42,719 bases of DNA from Verrucomicrobiota bacterium (GCA_018240025.1 JAFEGM010000001.1:1-42719), one strand, 5' to 3'. Positions 16,363-25,039 are shown, counted from the stretch's first letter. The notes: generated by a model not told the origin, from the letters alone. Made by a program: numbers and translations.

Positions 16363-18108
16363 TCATTTCGCCCGCAGGGCGCGGAGCAGCGGTTCACCGG
16401 TTCGGACCTTGCCCAGCGCAGCCTCGGCTTCGATCCGGCCGGCCGGGTCGCCGGCGCGCAACTTGGCCAGCACCGGTCCGGCCAACGCCCAGTCATCCAG
16501 GTAGCGCTGGGCCAGCGGTTTGAACTCGCCGATCCATGGTTCCTCACGGGTCGCGGGCGCCTCGACGAAGGCACGCAAGAACTCGACCGAACTTTCAAAT
16601 TCCGAGGCTTTCCAGTTCTTCAGTCCGAAGGCCAGCAGGCCCATCGCCTCGACCGTGCGACCGTCATATTGGCGGCGTACGGCGGATTGCACCGGCCGGT
16701 TGTCCGCCATCACGCGCGCGACTTCCGGGAAGAGGTTGGCCAGTTTCCGCCGCGCCGGCTCTTCGCTGAAGAGCTTTTCGCGTTGCATCGGTTCGAACCA
16801 CTCACGCGCCGCTCCGGTATCGCGGTCGAGCAACGCCGCCAGGCCCGCGTGGAATTTCATCCAATCGCGCAGCGGCCGGGGCGTATCGGGCGAAAGGGCC
16901 GGCCCCCGCAGCAGCTCCAGCGCAGACCCGGCCTGGCCTTCGACCAACAGGCGGCGGGCTTCGTCCAATTTCTCGCGCGCCCCTGCATCGGTGGGGACGC
17001 GCGGAGCCGCCACGGGCGCGGCGGGATCGGGCGGAGCGTGGAAAATGCGGTCGCGGAAGACGAACGTGGCCACGGCGCCGAGCACGAGCAGGACCAGCAC
17101 GGCCAGCGTGAGCCAGCCGCTGGCCGTCTGGGTCTGTCGATTCTCCATGGCGGCCCGCTCCCGCTGCCGCGGGCGGGCGGTGCGTTCGCGCCACTGATCG
17201 AGCGCATACCGCAGATGCGCCAGGCACTCGGCGTAGCTCTCGTAGCGATCCTCCGGCTCCTTCGCCAGCATGCGATTGACGACGTAGGCGGTCTCGCTCG
17301 AGACATTCGGCGCAAACGCCTGCAGGCTGACCGCCTGGCTCTTGAGATGCTTGAGCGCCACCAGCGTGGCATTCTGCGCCTCGAACGGCGGGCGCCCGGC
17401 GATCGCATGGAAGAGGGTGCCGCCGAGGCTGTAGATGTCGCTGCGAAAGTCTTCGGGTCGCTTGTCGAGCTTCTCCGGGGCGATGTAGTAGGGCGTGCCC
17501 CAGATTTCGCCATCGCCCTCGGCGTCGTCGATCGGCCGGGCGAGACCAAAGTCGGTGATCTTGGCGGTGTGGGCGTCGGCGAAGAGGATATTACCGGGTT
17601 TTACGTCGCGGTGGATCAGACCCGCCTCATAGGCCGCCTGCAGTCCTTCGGCGATTTGCACCCCGACTTCGAGCGCCTGCGGTTCGGCCACGGTGCCCTG
17701 CAGCTGCATTAGCTCGTCCAGGCTGCCGCCGGCCACGAGTTCCATGGCGAGGTAGTATTGCCCGGCGTCCTGTCCGAACGAGAACACGCGGACGACGTGC
17801 GGATGGTTCACGCTCGCCGTGATGCGTGCCTCCGCCTCGAACTTCGCCACGAATTCCTCGTCGGAGGAGACGTCCCGCCGCAGGATCTTCAGCGCGACCT
17901 GACGATCGAGCGATTCATCGAGCGCCCGAAAGACCGAACCCATGCCGCCCTCGCCCAACTTCTGCAGCGGGACGAAAGGTCCATAACGGCGCTGCACTTG
18001 GAACGGAGCGCTGCAGACCGGACATTCCATCTCGGCCAGGGGCTCGAGTTCGGAGACATCGAGTTCGGTCCCGCAAGTGGGGCAGGGTTGGAGTGCGGCG
18101 GCATCCAC
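16363..18108 (-). CDS. Membrane Ser/Thr protein kinase with N-terminal zinc ribbon
   Basis: 581 residues. An N-terminal zinc-ribbon pattern (CPTCG at 9-13, CPVC at 29-32) precedes a complete Hanks-type kinase domain (about 42-305): glycine loop LGEGGMGSVF, VALK lysine (K74), HRDVKPGN catalytic loop (166-173), DFGLA (186-190) and GTPYYIAPE (204-212). One transmembrane helix (about 331-351) follows. The 230-residue C-terminal part is helical, Arg/Ala-rich and possibly TPR-like, and would be outside the cytoplasm if topology follows PknB-type kinases. The start is GTG at 18108. No cognate phosphatase or FHA protein is near. It heads a run of minus-strand genes including the phosphate acyltransferase, but a shared function is not evident. 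Confidence 0.92.
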   Translation of the reverse strand: MDAAALQPCPTCGTELDVSELEPLAEMECPVCSAPFQVQRRYGPFVPLQKLGEGGMGSVFRALDESLDRQVALKILRRDVSSDEEFVAKFEAEARITASVNHPHVVRVFSFGQDAGQYYLAMELVAGGSLDELMQLQGTVAEPQALEVGVQIAEGLQAAYEAGLIHRDVKPGNILFADAHTAKITDFGLARPIDDAEGDGEIWGTPYYIAPEKLDKRPEDFRSDIYSLGGTLFHAIAGRPPFEAQNATLVALKHLKSQAVSLQAFAPNVSSETAYVVNRMLAKEPEDRYESYAECLAHLRYALDQWRERTARPRQRERAAMENRQTQTASGWLTLAVLVLLVLGAVATFVFRDRIFHAPPDPAAPVAAPRVPTDAGAREKLDEARRLLVEGQAGSALELLRGPALSPDTPRPLRDWMKFHAGLAALLDRDTGAAREWFEPMQREKLFSEEPARRKLANLFPEVARVMADNRPVQSAVRRQYDGRTVEAMGLLAFGLKNWKASEFESSVEFLRAFVEAPATREEPWIGEFKPLAQRYLDDWALAGPVLAKLRAGDPAGRIEAEAALGKVRTGEPLLRALRAK

Positions 18109-18174
18109 GGGTACTGCGGGGCGATGAAGCGCTGAGCCGGGGGAAGTGTCGAGCGAAACCGCGCGATGCGCCGG

Positions 18175-18573
18175 TCATTTCCGCAGAGCTTCCGCCAAGG
18201 CCTCGTAGGCCTGCAAATCCTCGTTGTAGACCACGATGTCGTTGTACAGCGCGGTGCGTCCGTTTTGGTCGTAGGGTGCGAGCCGCGATTTGCGCTGGAG
18301 CAGCGACTCCTCCCGCGACTTCAGGAGCGCCTTGACCTGGTTCAGCTCTTCGGGCGTGCGGGGCAGGGCGGGGCGGCTGGCTTCGTCGCGCCGACTCGCC
18401 TTGGCAACATCCGGGGGAATCGGAATGGGCTCCGGCTTCAACCGCATTTCCTCCATGCGCCGGGCCTTGGCTCGGTCGGCTTCTGTCGTCAATGAGACCG
18501 GCGGCGCCAGCCAGAAGACCAAACCCGCCAGCAACAGCGGGAGAAGGGCGAGGCCAAGCCAGCGACGATCCAT
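18175..18573 (-). CDS. Small membrane-anchored protein of unknown function
   Basis: 132 residues from the ATG at 18573. A single hydrophobic segment (about 5-24) anchors a charged, helical domain rich in Arg, Glu and Lys with a possible coiled coil (about residues 75-130). There is a Pro-rich linker, PEPIPIPPD. I do not recognise a family. It is 66 bases upstream of the Ser/Thr kinase gene on the same strand, so it may be co-transcribed and could be a partner or substrate, which is only inference. The open frame extends to 18798 over the epimerase gene, but the hydrophobic start at 18573 is the sensible one. Confidence 0.6.
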   Translation of the reverse strand: MDRRWLGLALLPLLLAGLVFWLAPPVSLTTEADRAKARRMEEMRLKPEPIPIPPDVAKASRRDEASRPALPRTPEELNQVKALLKSREESLLQRKSRLAPYDQNGRTALYNDIVVYNEDLQAYEALAEALRK

Positions 18574-18643
18574 ATCGTCCGTCTTTCGCAGCAGGATTTC
18601 GACCCGGACGGAGGTTGGTGCGCGTTTTCCGTGCGCGGCCTGG

Positions 18644-19300
18644 TCAAGCAGCGCGCTGACGCAAGGTCCGGATGGCTGCGGCGTAGTCGCTCTGGCCGAA
18701 GACCGAAGTGCCCGCCACGAACACGTTGGCCCCGGCCTGTCGGGCGATGGCGGCGGTTTCAGCGTTGATGCCGCCATCGACCTCGATGTGGTAGCCAAAG
18801 CCCTCGTGGCGTCGGCGATCGGCCGCGGCAGACACCTTCTCCATCATGTCGCCCATGAACTTTTGTCCCCCGAAGCCCGGCACCACCGTCATGACGAGGA
18901 GCAGGTCGATGTCGCTCAGGAACGGCTCCACCGCCGCGAAGGGAGTGGCGGGATTCAGGCAAAGGCCGGCTTTGCAACCGGCACCGCGGATGGCGGCGAG
19001 GGTGGCCGCCACATTGTGGTCGGCCTCCACGTGGACCGTGATCGTCTGCGCTCCTGCTTTGACGAAGCGCGGGAAGTAGTGGTCCGGCCGGCTGATCATC
19101 AGGTGGACATCGAGCGGCAGCTTGGTTTGGCGGCGGATAGCCGACACGGCCTCGGGGCCGAAGGAGATGTTGTCGACGAAATGGCCGTCCATGACGTCGA
19201 GGTGCAGCCAGTCAGCTCCGGCGATCTCGGCAGCGTGGGCTTCCTCGCCGAAGCGTCCGAAATCGCAGGCGAGGATGGAGGGAGCGATGAGCGTTTGCAT
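18644..19300 (-). CDS. rpe: Ribulose-phosphate 3-epimerase
   Basis: The 218-residue TIM-barrel enzyme interconverts ribulose-5-phosphate and xylulose-5-phosphate in the pentose phosphate pathway. Family landmarks are APSILACDF at the N-terminus, the metal-binding LHLDVMDGHFVDN segment, DVHLMI, HVEA, the flexible loop VMTVVPGFGGQ and the second metal aspartate and phosphate site in VDGGIN and AGTSVFG. Everything needed for activity is present and the length is typical. ATG 19300 is the start; the leader ends AAGCCACC with no Shine-Dalgarno. It follows the terminator of the PEP-CTERM operon, so it has its own promoter or is reached by read-through. Confidence 0.95.
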   Translation of the reverse strand: MQTLIAPSILACDFGRFGEEAHAAEIAGADWLHLDVMDGHFVDNISFGPEAVSAIRRQTKLPLDVHLMISRPDHYFPRFVKAGAQTITVHVEADHNVAATLAAIRGAGCKAGLCLNPATPFAAVEPFLSDIDLLLVMTVVPGFGGQKFMGDMMEKVSAAADRRRHEGFGYHIEVDGGINAETAAIARQAGANVFVAGTSVFGQSDYAAAIRTLRQRAA

Positions 19301-19341
19301 GGTGGCTTCGTCGATACTGGCTTTGGCGGCGGGATGCAGGC

Positions 19342-19374
19342 AAAAAAAAGGCCGGCCCAAGCGGGCCGGCCTTT
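19342..19374 (-). terminator. Terminator of the PEP-CTERM operon
   Basis: AAAGGCCGGCCC and GGGCCGGCCTTT (19347-19358 and 19363-19374) form a perfect 12-base-pair stem with the loop GCTT on the minus strand, followed by a run of eight T. It starts 14 bases after the PEP-CTERM stop and precedes rpe by about 40 bases. Confidence 0.93.
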
Positions 19375-19387
19375 GGAAAGAAGTAGG

Positions 19388-20047
19388 TTACTTCCGGCGA
19401 CGACGGAAGAACATGAGAGTCGCCGCGCCCGCGAGGCCGAGGGCATAGGTCGACGGCTCCGGAATCACCGTCGCGTTGCCGAGGAACAACTCGTTGGCGT
19501 TGTCACCCGCGTTGAACTGCAGCGCACCGAGGGCGCCCGAAGGGACGAAGGTGCCAGAGTCAGAGATGTCGAGCACGTTCGTCGCGACAGCACCCGAAGC
19601 GAAGGTCCAACCCGGGTTCGAAACGATGCCCCACTGCGTCGCCGCAGCGGAGGTCGACGCGTTGAAGACCCAGACGAAGAGCGGTTGGCCAACCACGGCC
19701 GCCGCACCCGCGCCGGAGAAGCCGTTCGTGCCGGCAATGGGGTTGCCGGAGATCTGGCCGTAGAAGGAACCGGCCGGGACGGAACCGCCACCCGCTTCGT
19801 CCTGCCCGACAAAGACCTGATCGAGGATGGTGAAGTTCTGCAGCAGCGAGTTGAGCGTCGTGTTCGCGGAGAAATTGAATCCTGCCGGGAACTGGCCGAC
19901 GTAGGCCAAACTGCCTGCCGGAACAGCGGCACCAGCGTTAAGATGGAGCGGGGTCGTGCTGCCCAAGGCCGACCAGTCGATCGACTCGGCCCGGAGGGTG
20001 GCTCCGAAGGCCAGAACGGCGGTGGCGACGAGGAAGAGTTTCTTCAT
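19388..20047 (-). CDS. PEP-CTERM sorting-domain protein
   Basis: 219 residues: signal peptide (about 1-20, ending near TLRAES), an Ala/Gly/Asn/Ser-rich beta-type body, and a C-terminal tripartite sorting tail with VIPEPSTYAL, a hydrophobic stretch and FFRRRRK. Such tails are recognised by an exosortase/EpsH system that anchors or releases extracellular proteins; no exosortase gene is in the window. The body has no catalytic motif and looks like a surface structural protein. It lies 18 bases downstream of the TIGR02597-like gene and ends in a strong terminator, so the two form an operon. The leader reads ATCAAAACC before ATG, without Shine-Dalgarno. Confidence 0.92.
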   Translation of the reverse strand: MKKLFLVATAVLAFGATLRAESIDWSALGSTTPLHLNAGAAVPAGSLAYVGQFPAGFNFSANTTLNSLLQNFTILDQVFVGQDEAGGGSVPAGSFYGQISGNPIAGTNGFSGAGAAAVVGQPLFVWVFNASTSAAATQWGIVSNPGWTFASGAVATNVLDISDSGTFVPSGALGALQFNAGDNANELFLGNATVIPEPSTYALGLAGAATLMFFRRRRK

Positions 20048-20065
20048 GGTTTTGATATCGGTGGT

Positions 20066-21112
20066 TTAGAGATTCATGGTGGGCGCCGGAACGACCCAGG
20101 CGAAGTCGCCGCGACCCGCCTTGCGGACGATCAGGACGGCAGCCCCTTCCGGGATCGTGTCAGTCGAGCGATCCGAAGCACCGACGCGAATCTGGCCGGT
20201 GGTGTGGAGGAAGTAGGTGGTCGACGGCGAGCCGCCGGCCGCGATGACCACGAGATTGTCAGCCTGGGCAGCGGTATTGCCACCCACCAGACCGGTCGCC
20301 ACGTTATTGGTGAACAAATTCAGCTGATTCAGCTGACGCGAGGCGAGCGGATAGGGATTCGGCACGAGCGTGGTCTTCTGGGCAGCGCCGCCGTAGACCG
20401 CGATCTCGGTGGCACCCAGCTTAACTTCGCCGGTCAGCGTGAAGCTGACCCCGGTGCCGCTCGTCACCTGGCGCTCGAAGAGCAGGCCGACGTCCGGACG
20501 GAGAACGACGTCAGCAGCGTTCGAGGCACCCGCGCGCCACTGGCCCGTGGTATGAACGAAATAGGTCGTCAGCGCGCCGGTCGAACCGTTCACGAGGGTC
20601 AGCTTGTCGGCGTTGGAGGCCGTGGCGGCGGACTGGAAACCGGCCGTCGGAAGCGCCGTTCCGATCGTCCAATGCGGGCGAATCCGGATCGTCGACGTGC
20701 CGCCGGTCAGGAAGGCCGAGATGTCCTCCGAGAGGGTGATCGTGTTCGTGGTGTTGGAGACGATATCGGCGATCACGCCAGCCCCGGCACCGTTGGTCAC
20801 TTCGATGAAGTGGGCATTCGCCAGTCCGAGCCCCTGCGCGGTCGAGGTGAACTGATTGGCCGTGAAGGAGTTGGCCGGGAACGTGAGCGTCGTGCCGGCG
20901 GTCGAACTCACCACGCCGCGATAAGCGGTCGGGCGGAACATGTTCAGCGCAACGTACGTGAAGCTACGCGTCGCGGTGGGGCGGGCCGCCACCGTAAGCG
21001 TCGTGAACCCGACGGGCTCAGTCACCACCGACTGGGCGGGGGCAACGGCAGCGCCGGCAAACAGGAGGGCGCCGCCGAAGAGGGCGGCAAGGGATGAGCG
21101 CATCATGGTCAT
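20066..21112 (-). CDS. Exported TIGR02597-like protein
   Basis: About 348 residues after a signal peptide (MTMMRSSLAALFGG..., cleavage near APAQS). The body carries two related segments of the type TYF.HTTGQ.R.G.SN/DR (near residues 190-205 and 300-315) and the motif LVPNPYPLA, features I associate with the TIGR02597 family of Verrucomicrobiota exported proteins. Function is unknown; the protein is Thr/Ala/Gly-rich and probably beta-structured, extracellular or at the surface. There is no PEP-CTERM tail, in contrast to the gene 18 bases downstream. Three ATGs (21112, 21106, 21103) could start it; all give the same signal sequence. The leader contains a terminator-like hairpin about 170-200 bases upstream. 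Confidence 0.8.
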   Translation of the reverse strand: MTMMRSSLAALFGGALLFAGAAVAPAQSVVTEPVGFTTLTVAARPTATRSFTYVALNMFRPTAYRGVVSSTAGTTLTFPANSFTANQFTSTAQGLGLANAHFIEVTNGAGAGVIADIVSNTTNTITLSEDISAFLTGGTSTIRIRPHWTIGTALPTAGFQSAATASNADKLTLVNGSTGALTTYFVHTTGQWRAGASNAADVVLRPDVGLLFERQVTSGTGVSFTLTGEVKLGATEIAVYGGAAQKTTLVPNPYPLASRQLNQLNLFTNNVATGLVGGNTAAQADNLVVIAAGGSPSTTYFLHTTGQIRVGASDRSTDTIPEGAAVLIVRKAGRGDFAWVVPAPTMNL

Positions 21113-21504
21113 ATGGGGCAAACAGTGACAGGTTTTAGGGTTTCGGAGTGAGTAAGCAAACGTTTTTTTCGGAACTGCGGAAATTTTGCCCGGGACTGGA
21201 GCAGGGGCATTTTCAGAGACGGGCGGATTTATGCGGCGACTGTGGCAGGCGGAAGGTGAAGACATCATGAAGATACGAAAAAAACGGGGCCAGGTTGCAC
21301 GAAACCTGGCAGGCGCGGTCGGGCGACCCTGAAGTTGGCGAGCCAGATCCGTGGTAAGTGGCAGCAAGACTGGCAGTTTGCGGGGGCGGGGGCGGGTGAC
21401 GACGATGAAAGCCGCCGTGCGACCCGGTCCGGCGAGCGGGGTTTGACATCGACCTAACGGCTGCTCATCCTGATTGTCTGATTGGGTGGACCCATCCTGT
21501 TGTG
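21113..21504. other. Divergent intergenic region of the TIGR02597-like and STAS genes
   Basis: The 392-base region holds no gene I can support. On the plus strand TTTGACA-like sequence near 21441-21447 could serve as a -35 for the STAS gene, but no good -10 follows. On the minus strand, toward the TIGR02597-like gene, the main feature is the hairpin with a T-run annotated at 21280-21310. A GC-rich run of G (near 21380-21397) lies between. The minus-strand leader, or a small RNA ending at the hairpin, would occupy roughly 21311-21500. Confidence 0.4.
21280..21310 (-). terminator. Terminator-like hairpin inside the operon leader
   Basis: On the minus strand GCCAGGTT and AACCTGGC (21303-21310 and 21289-21296 on the plus strand) form a perfect 8-base stem with a 6-base loop, followed by CCCCG and a run of seven T. 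No minus-strand gene ends here, so it is either an attenuator of the TIGR02597-like/PEP-CTERM operon or the 3' end of an unannotated small RNA. Confidence 0.6.
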
Positions 21505-22038
21505 ATGAACGGCAATTCTTCGATCCTGGTCGGTGTCGCCCCTGAAGCGGTCTGGGTGCAGGTGCGCGGCCGCGGCTCTTTTCAAAACTCCTCCTGCCTG
21601 AAGGCTTTCGCGACGGAGATGATCCAGCGCGGGCATCGGGAGTTCGTCGTCGACCTCGAAGAGTGCCCCATGATGGACAGCACCTTCATGGGGACGCTCA
21701 CCGGCATCGCACTGAAGCTGAAGAACGCCGGCTCTGGCGAAATCCATGTCGTCAATTCCAACGCCCGGAATCAGGAACTCATGAGTGGGCTGGGGCTGGA
21801 CCAGATCCTCCGCGTCGGCGACTGCCCGCAGGCCCGGCAGCTCCCGGCTTCCACGGATCGACTCGTCACCGGCGATCTGGAGAAGCGGGCCACCAACCGC
21901 ACGATGCTCGATGCCCACGAAGCGCTTTGCCGGGCTGACGCGGCCAATGTGTCCAAGTTCAAGGACGTGTTGGATTTCCTGCGGCAGGATCTCGGCGTCA
22001 CGTCGACCCCGATCAACGGCGGCGGTGCCTCGCGTTGA
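21505..22038 (+). CDS. STAS-domain protein, anti-sigma-factor antagonist-like
   Basis: 177 residues. The N-terminal 110 residues match the STAS fold: a V.V.G.G short strand, a long helix, VVDLEECPMMDSTFMGTL with the serine in DST at the position phosphorylated in SpoIIAA, and the later IHVVNSNARNQELM.GLGLDQI stretch. The C-terminal 65 residues are helical and charged, with LEKRATNRTMLDAHEAL, and look family-specific. Proteins of this type relay partner-switching signals through an anti-sigma kinase and a PP2C phosphatase, neither of which is adjacent. ATG 21505 is chosen; a GTG three bases earlier is equivalent. The M16 peptidase gene begins just downstream on the same strand, so they are likely co-transcribed. 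Confidence 0.85.
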   Translation: MNGNSSILVGVAPEAVWVQVRGRGSFQNSSCLKAFATEMIQRGHREFVVDLEECPMMDSTFMGTLTGIALKLKNAGSGEIHVVNSNARNQELMSGLGLDQILRVGDCPQARQLPASTDRLVTGDLEKRATNRTMLDAHEALCRADAANVSKFKDVLDFLRQDLGVTSTPINGGGASR

Positions 22039-22085
22039 CGGAACTGGCGGATGAACCCGCCGCGGAAGCGGGTACGTTGGGGGTA

Positions 22086-23384
22086 ATGTCCGCTTCCACC
22101 TACCACTTGACCCGACTCCCCAACGGCGTGCGCATCGCCACGGCCGAAATGCCCGCCATGGCCAGCGTGAGCGTGGGGCTCTGGGCAGGTGTCGGCGGCC
22201 GACATGAGGAGGCCTCCCACAACGGAGCGGCCCATTTTCTCGAACACCTGCTCTTCAAAGGAACGCGTCGGCGCAATGCCGCCCGCATCACCCGGGAAGT
22301 CGAGGGACTCGGCGGCGATCTGAATGCCTTCACCAGCGAGGACCACACCTGCTACTACGCCAAGGTCGAGGCCCGCCATCTGGCCCGCGTGACGGACGTG
22401 CTCCTCGACATGTACGCCCATTCCACCCTGCCGGCCGCTGAGGTGGAACGGGAACGCAGCGTGATCCGCGAGGAGATTCTGATGGGCCGGGACACGCCAG
22501 CGCAGGTGGTCGAGGAACTGCTCGCCGCCACCGTCTGGCCACATCATCCGCTGGGCCGCCCGCTGACGGGCACGGTCGAGAGCGTGGGCGGAATGACGCG
22601 AGACCAGTTGCTCGATTTCTGGCGCGGCCACTATCACGGTGGAAACACGGTCTTCACCGCCGCGGGTGCGATCCGCCATGAGGATGTGCTGGCAGTGGCG
22701 AAGCCCCTGCTCGGACAGATCGCGCCAGGTCCCCGCGCACGACCCCGTCCGGCGGCTCGACCCGCCCCGCAGCGGCGGGTGCGCCTGGCGCTCGACCGCC
22801 GCGACGACGAACAAGTCCAGCTCGCGCTGGGCTTCCCCGGACCGGGGCGCAAGGACCCGCGCCGCTTCGCCGTGCGCGTGCTCAACACCATCGCCGGCGA
22901 GAACATGAGTTCGCGCCTCTTCCAGGCGCTGCGCGAGAAGCGCGGGCTCTGCTACTCGGTGCTTTCGCAGGTCGACGTGCTGCAGGAAACCGCCCTTTTC
23001 GCGATCTATCTCGGTCTCGAGTCCAACAAGGTGGCCCGTTCGCTGGAATGGATTGGCCGGGAGCTGCGGCGCCTCGCCGACGCCCCGCCCAGCGCCGCAG
23101 AACTCAAGCGCGCCAAGGACTACCTGGTCGGGCAGCACCGGCTCGGCCTGGAAGGAACCACCAGCCAGATGACTTGGATGGGCGAATGCCTGCTCGGCTT
23201 CGACGAACTGGTCGATCCCGACGTCGCCCGCACGGCCGTAGCCCGCGTGACCGCCGCGGAAGTGCAGGCCTGCGCCCGGGAGGTCTTCTTCGGCGCAGGG
23301 ACCACCGTCATCGCCGCGGTCGGGCCGGTCGAAGAAACTGCTGACGCCTTGGAGGCACGATTCCGCAGGGGTGCGGGGTCGTGA
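22086..23384 (+). CDS. M16 family zinc metallopeptidase (processing-peptidase-like)
   Basis: 432 residues with the inverted zinc motif HxxEH (H50-F-L-E53-H54) and the third zinc ligand, a glutamate near residue 130 in SVIREEI. A typical C-terminal half contains SSRLFQALREKRGLCYSV, the conserved substrate-binding R..Y block of M16 enzymes. The length equals the classical M16B bacterial form. There is no signal peptide, so it is probably cytoplasmic; such enzymes degrade or process peptides, and relatives cleave targeting presequences. The ATG at 22086 matches the family start (TYHLTRLPNGVRIATAEMP); an upstream TTG at 22035 overlaps the STAS stop but adds 17 unlikely residues. It converges on the CNNM gene across a repeat-bordered spacer. 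Confidence 0.93.
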   Translation: MSASTYHLTRLPNGVRIATAEMPAMASVSVGLWAGVGGRHEEASHNGAAHFLEHLLFKGTRRRNAARITREVEGLGGDLNAFTSEDHTCYYAKVEARHLARVTDVLLDMYAHSTLPAAEVERERSVIREEILMGRDTPAQVVEELLAATVWPHHPLGRPLTGTVESVGGMTRDQLLDFWRGHYHGGNTVFTAAGAIRHEDVLAVAKPLLGQIAPGPRARPRPAARPAPQRRVRLALDRRDDEQVQLALGFPGPGRKDPRRFAVRVLNTIAGENMSSRLFQALREKRGLCYSVLSQVDVLQETALFAIYLGLESNKVARSLEWIGRELRRLADAPPSAAELKRAKDYLVGQHRLGLEGTTSQMTWMGECLLGFDELVDPDVARTAVARVTAAEVQACAREVFFGAGTTVIAAVGPVEETADALEARFRRGAGS

Positions 23385-23523
23385 CGGATCGGCTCACACC
23401 AAGGCACGAATACAAAGTTGTTTGGATAGGTTCGGGAACGCGCCGGCTTCCCGTATCGCGGGCCGTCGGGCCAGTCGGATTCTGCTCCTCTTGTGCCTTC
23501 GTGCTTCGTGTGAGCCGCCCCGG
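23385..23523. repeat. Inverted repeat-bordered spacer between convergent genes
   Basis: GGCTCACAC (23391-23399) and GTGTGAGCC (23508-23516) are exact inverses lying 7-8 bases from the two convergent stop codons. Similarity continues inward for about 20 bases on each side (C-AAGGCACGAA against GAAGCACGAA) with AAG/GAA-type 9-base periodicity. A large hairpin in RNA from either direction is possible. The same motif class (TCACGCGAA/TTCGCGTGA) borders the spacer at 2039-2361. Confidence 0.55.
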
Positions 23524-24930
23524 CTAAGGCTCCGCCGCCGGCGTTTCGGCCGGCTCGTTCTCCAGCCGCACGAAGCGGACCGCACCCACGCGGCGTCCGT
23601 CGCTGTGCACGACGGTGGCGCGATACGGCCCGATATCGACGTGCTCTCCCGCCCGCGGAATGTGGCCGAGCAGGTTCGTGATGTAGCCGCCCACCGTGCT
23701 GACTTCGGCGCTTTCGAGGCGGAGATCGGTCAGGTCATTGAGCTCGTAGAGACCGAGCGCGCCCTTCACGGTGAATTCCTTCTCGTTCACACGCTGGAAC
23801 TCGATCTGCTCGGCGTCGAACTCGTCGCGGATGTCGCCCACGATCTCGGAAAGCACATTGTCGAGCGTGACGATGCCGACCGTGCCGCCGAATTCGTCCA
23901 CCACGGCGCCAAGATGCGCGCGCTTGCTGAGGAAGAGCGTGAGCAGCTTCTCCAGCGGCATCATTTCCGGCACCAGCAGCAGGTCGCGCTTGATCTTCAG
24001 CAGGTCGGGCTGCGGCGTCGTGCGCATCTGCGCCAGCAGGTCCTTGATGTGCACCAGGCCCACGTGCTGATCGAGATGCTCGCGGCAGAGCGGGAAGCGC
24101 GTGTGCCGCGATTCCGTAGCCCGGCGCAGGTTTTCCTCGAAAGGCAATTCGAGATCGAGCGAGACGACCTCGTTGCGCGGCGTCATGATGTCGCGCACGA
24201 CGCGGCGGCGGAAATCGAGCGCATTGATGAGCATCTCGCGCCCGAGCGGCGTGACCTCCTTGGCGTCGCCGCTCTCGCTCAGGATGACGCGCAGCTCCTC
24301 CTCGCTGTGAGCCAGCTCGTGCTCGCTGACCGGGCCGATGCCAAAGACCGTGCGGAGAATGAGATTGGCCGAGCCGTTCAGGAACCAGATGGCCGGCTTG
24401 AGGATGATGTAGAAAAAATGCAGGGGCGCGCTGACCCAGAGCGTGGTGGGGAGCGACTTGCGGATGGCCAGTGACTTGGGTGCCAGCTCGCCCAGCACGA
24501 TGTGCAGAAAGGTGATGGCACCGAAGGCGAGCGCGAAGGAGGAAGTGCGGATGACCGCCTCCGAGGTCACGCCGAGCTTGAAGAAGATCGGGTGCAGCAT
24601 TTCGGCCAGGAACGGCTCGCCGATCCAGCCAAGCCCGAGGCTGGAAAGCGTGATGCCCAGCTGGGTGGCCGAAAGATAGGCGTCGAGGTGCTCGACTGCC
24701 CGATGGGCGAAGGGCAGGCGTTTGTCCGAACCCTCCAGCGCCTCCAGCTGCGAGCCGCGCACCTTCACGAGCGCGAACTCCGAGGCGACGAAGAAGCCGT
24801 TCAGCAGGACGAGCGCAAAGACGACCACCAGCTGCCAGAAGATGGTCGAGCCCGACTTCCATTCGACCGCCAGCGGCTCGCCGGCAGTGGCGAGCAGGGT
24901 GGCGAGCAGGGGTAGAAATTCGGTACTCAT
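23524..24930 (-). CDS. CNNM/CorC-type membrane protein with CBS pair (hemolysin-C family)
   Basis: 468 residues. A short N-terminal region and the DUF21/CNNM transmembrane domain (about 25-210, with [17 protein letters not shown] and [19 protein letters not shown]) lead to a CBS-domain pair (about 235-355: [15 protein letters not shown] and [21 protein letters not shown]) and a CorC/HlyC C-terminal domain (about 375-455, with STVGGYI). Bacterial CNNM/CorC proteins transport or regulate magnesium and cobalt across the inner membrane; the CBS pair binds nucleotide such as Mg-ATP. The architecture is complete and of usual length, starting at ATG 24930. The old name hemolysin does not imply toxicity. 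Promoter elements are not evident. Confidence 0.92.
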   Translation of the reverse strand: MSTEFLPLLATLLATAGEPLAVEWKSGSTIFWQLVVVFALVLLNGFFVASEFALVKVRGSQLEALEGSDKRLPFAHRAVEHLDAYLSATQLGITLSSLGLGWIGEPFLAEMLHPIFFKLGVTSEAVIRTSSFALAFGAITFLHIVLGELAPKSLAIRKSLPTTLWVSAPLHFFYIILKPAIWFLNGSANLILRTVFGIGPVSEHELAHSEEELRVILSESGDAKEVTPLGREMLINALDFRRRVVRDIMTPRNEVVSLDLELPFEENLRRATESRHTRFPLCREHLDQHVGLVHIKDLLAQMRTTPQPDLLKIKRDLLLVPEMMPLEKLLTLFLSKRAHLGAVVDEFGGTVGIVTLDNVLSEIVGDIRDEFDAEQIEFQRVNEKEFTVKGALGLYELNDLTDLRLESAEVSTVGGYITNLLGHIPRAGEHVDIGPYRATVVHSDGRRVGAVRFVRLENEPAETPAAEP

Positions 24931-25039
24931 GCGAGGCTGAGGGTCCTCCCTGTGCCCTGGGACCGCCAGCGATGTAGGATCAAGATGCGGAAGGGATCAA
25001 CGCAGAACCCCGGACGAGCCAGGGTTCCTGAAAGCACGA

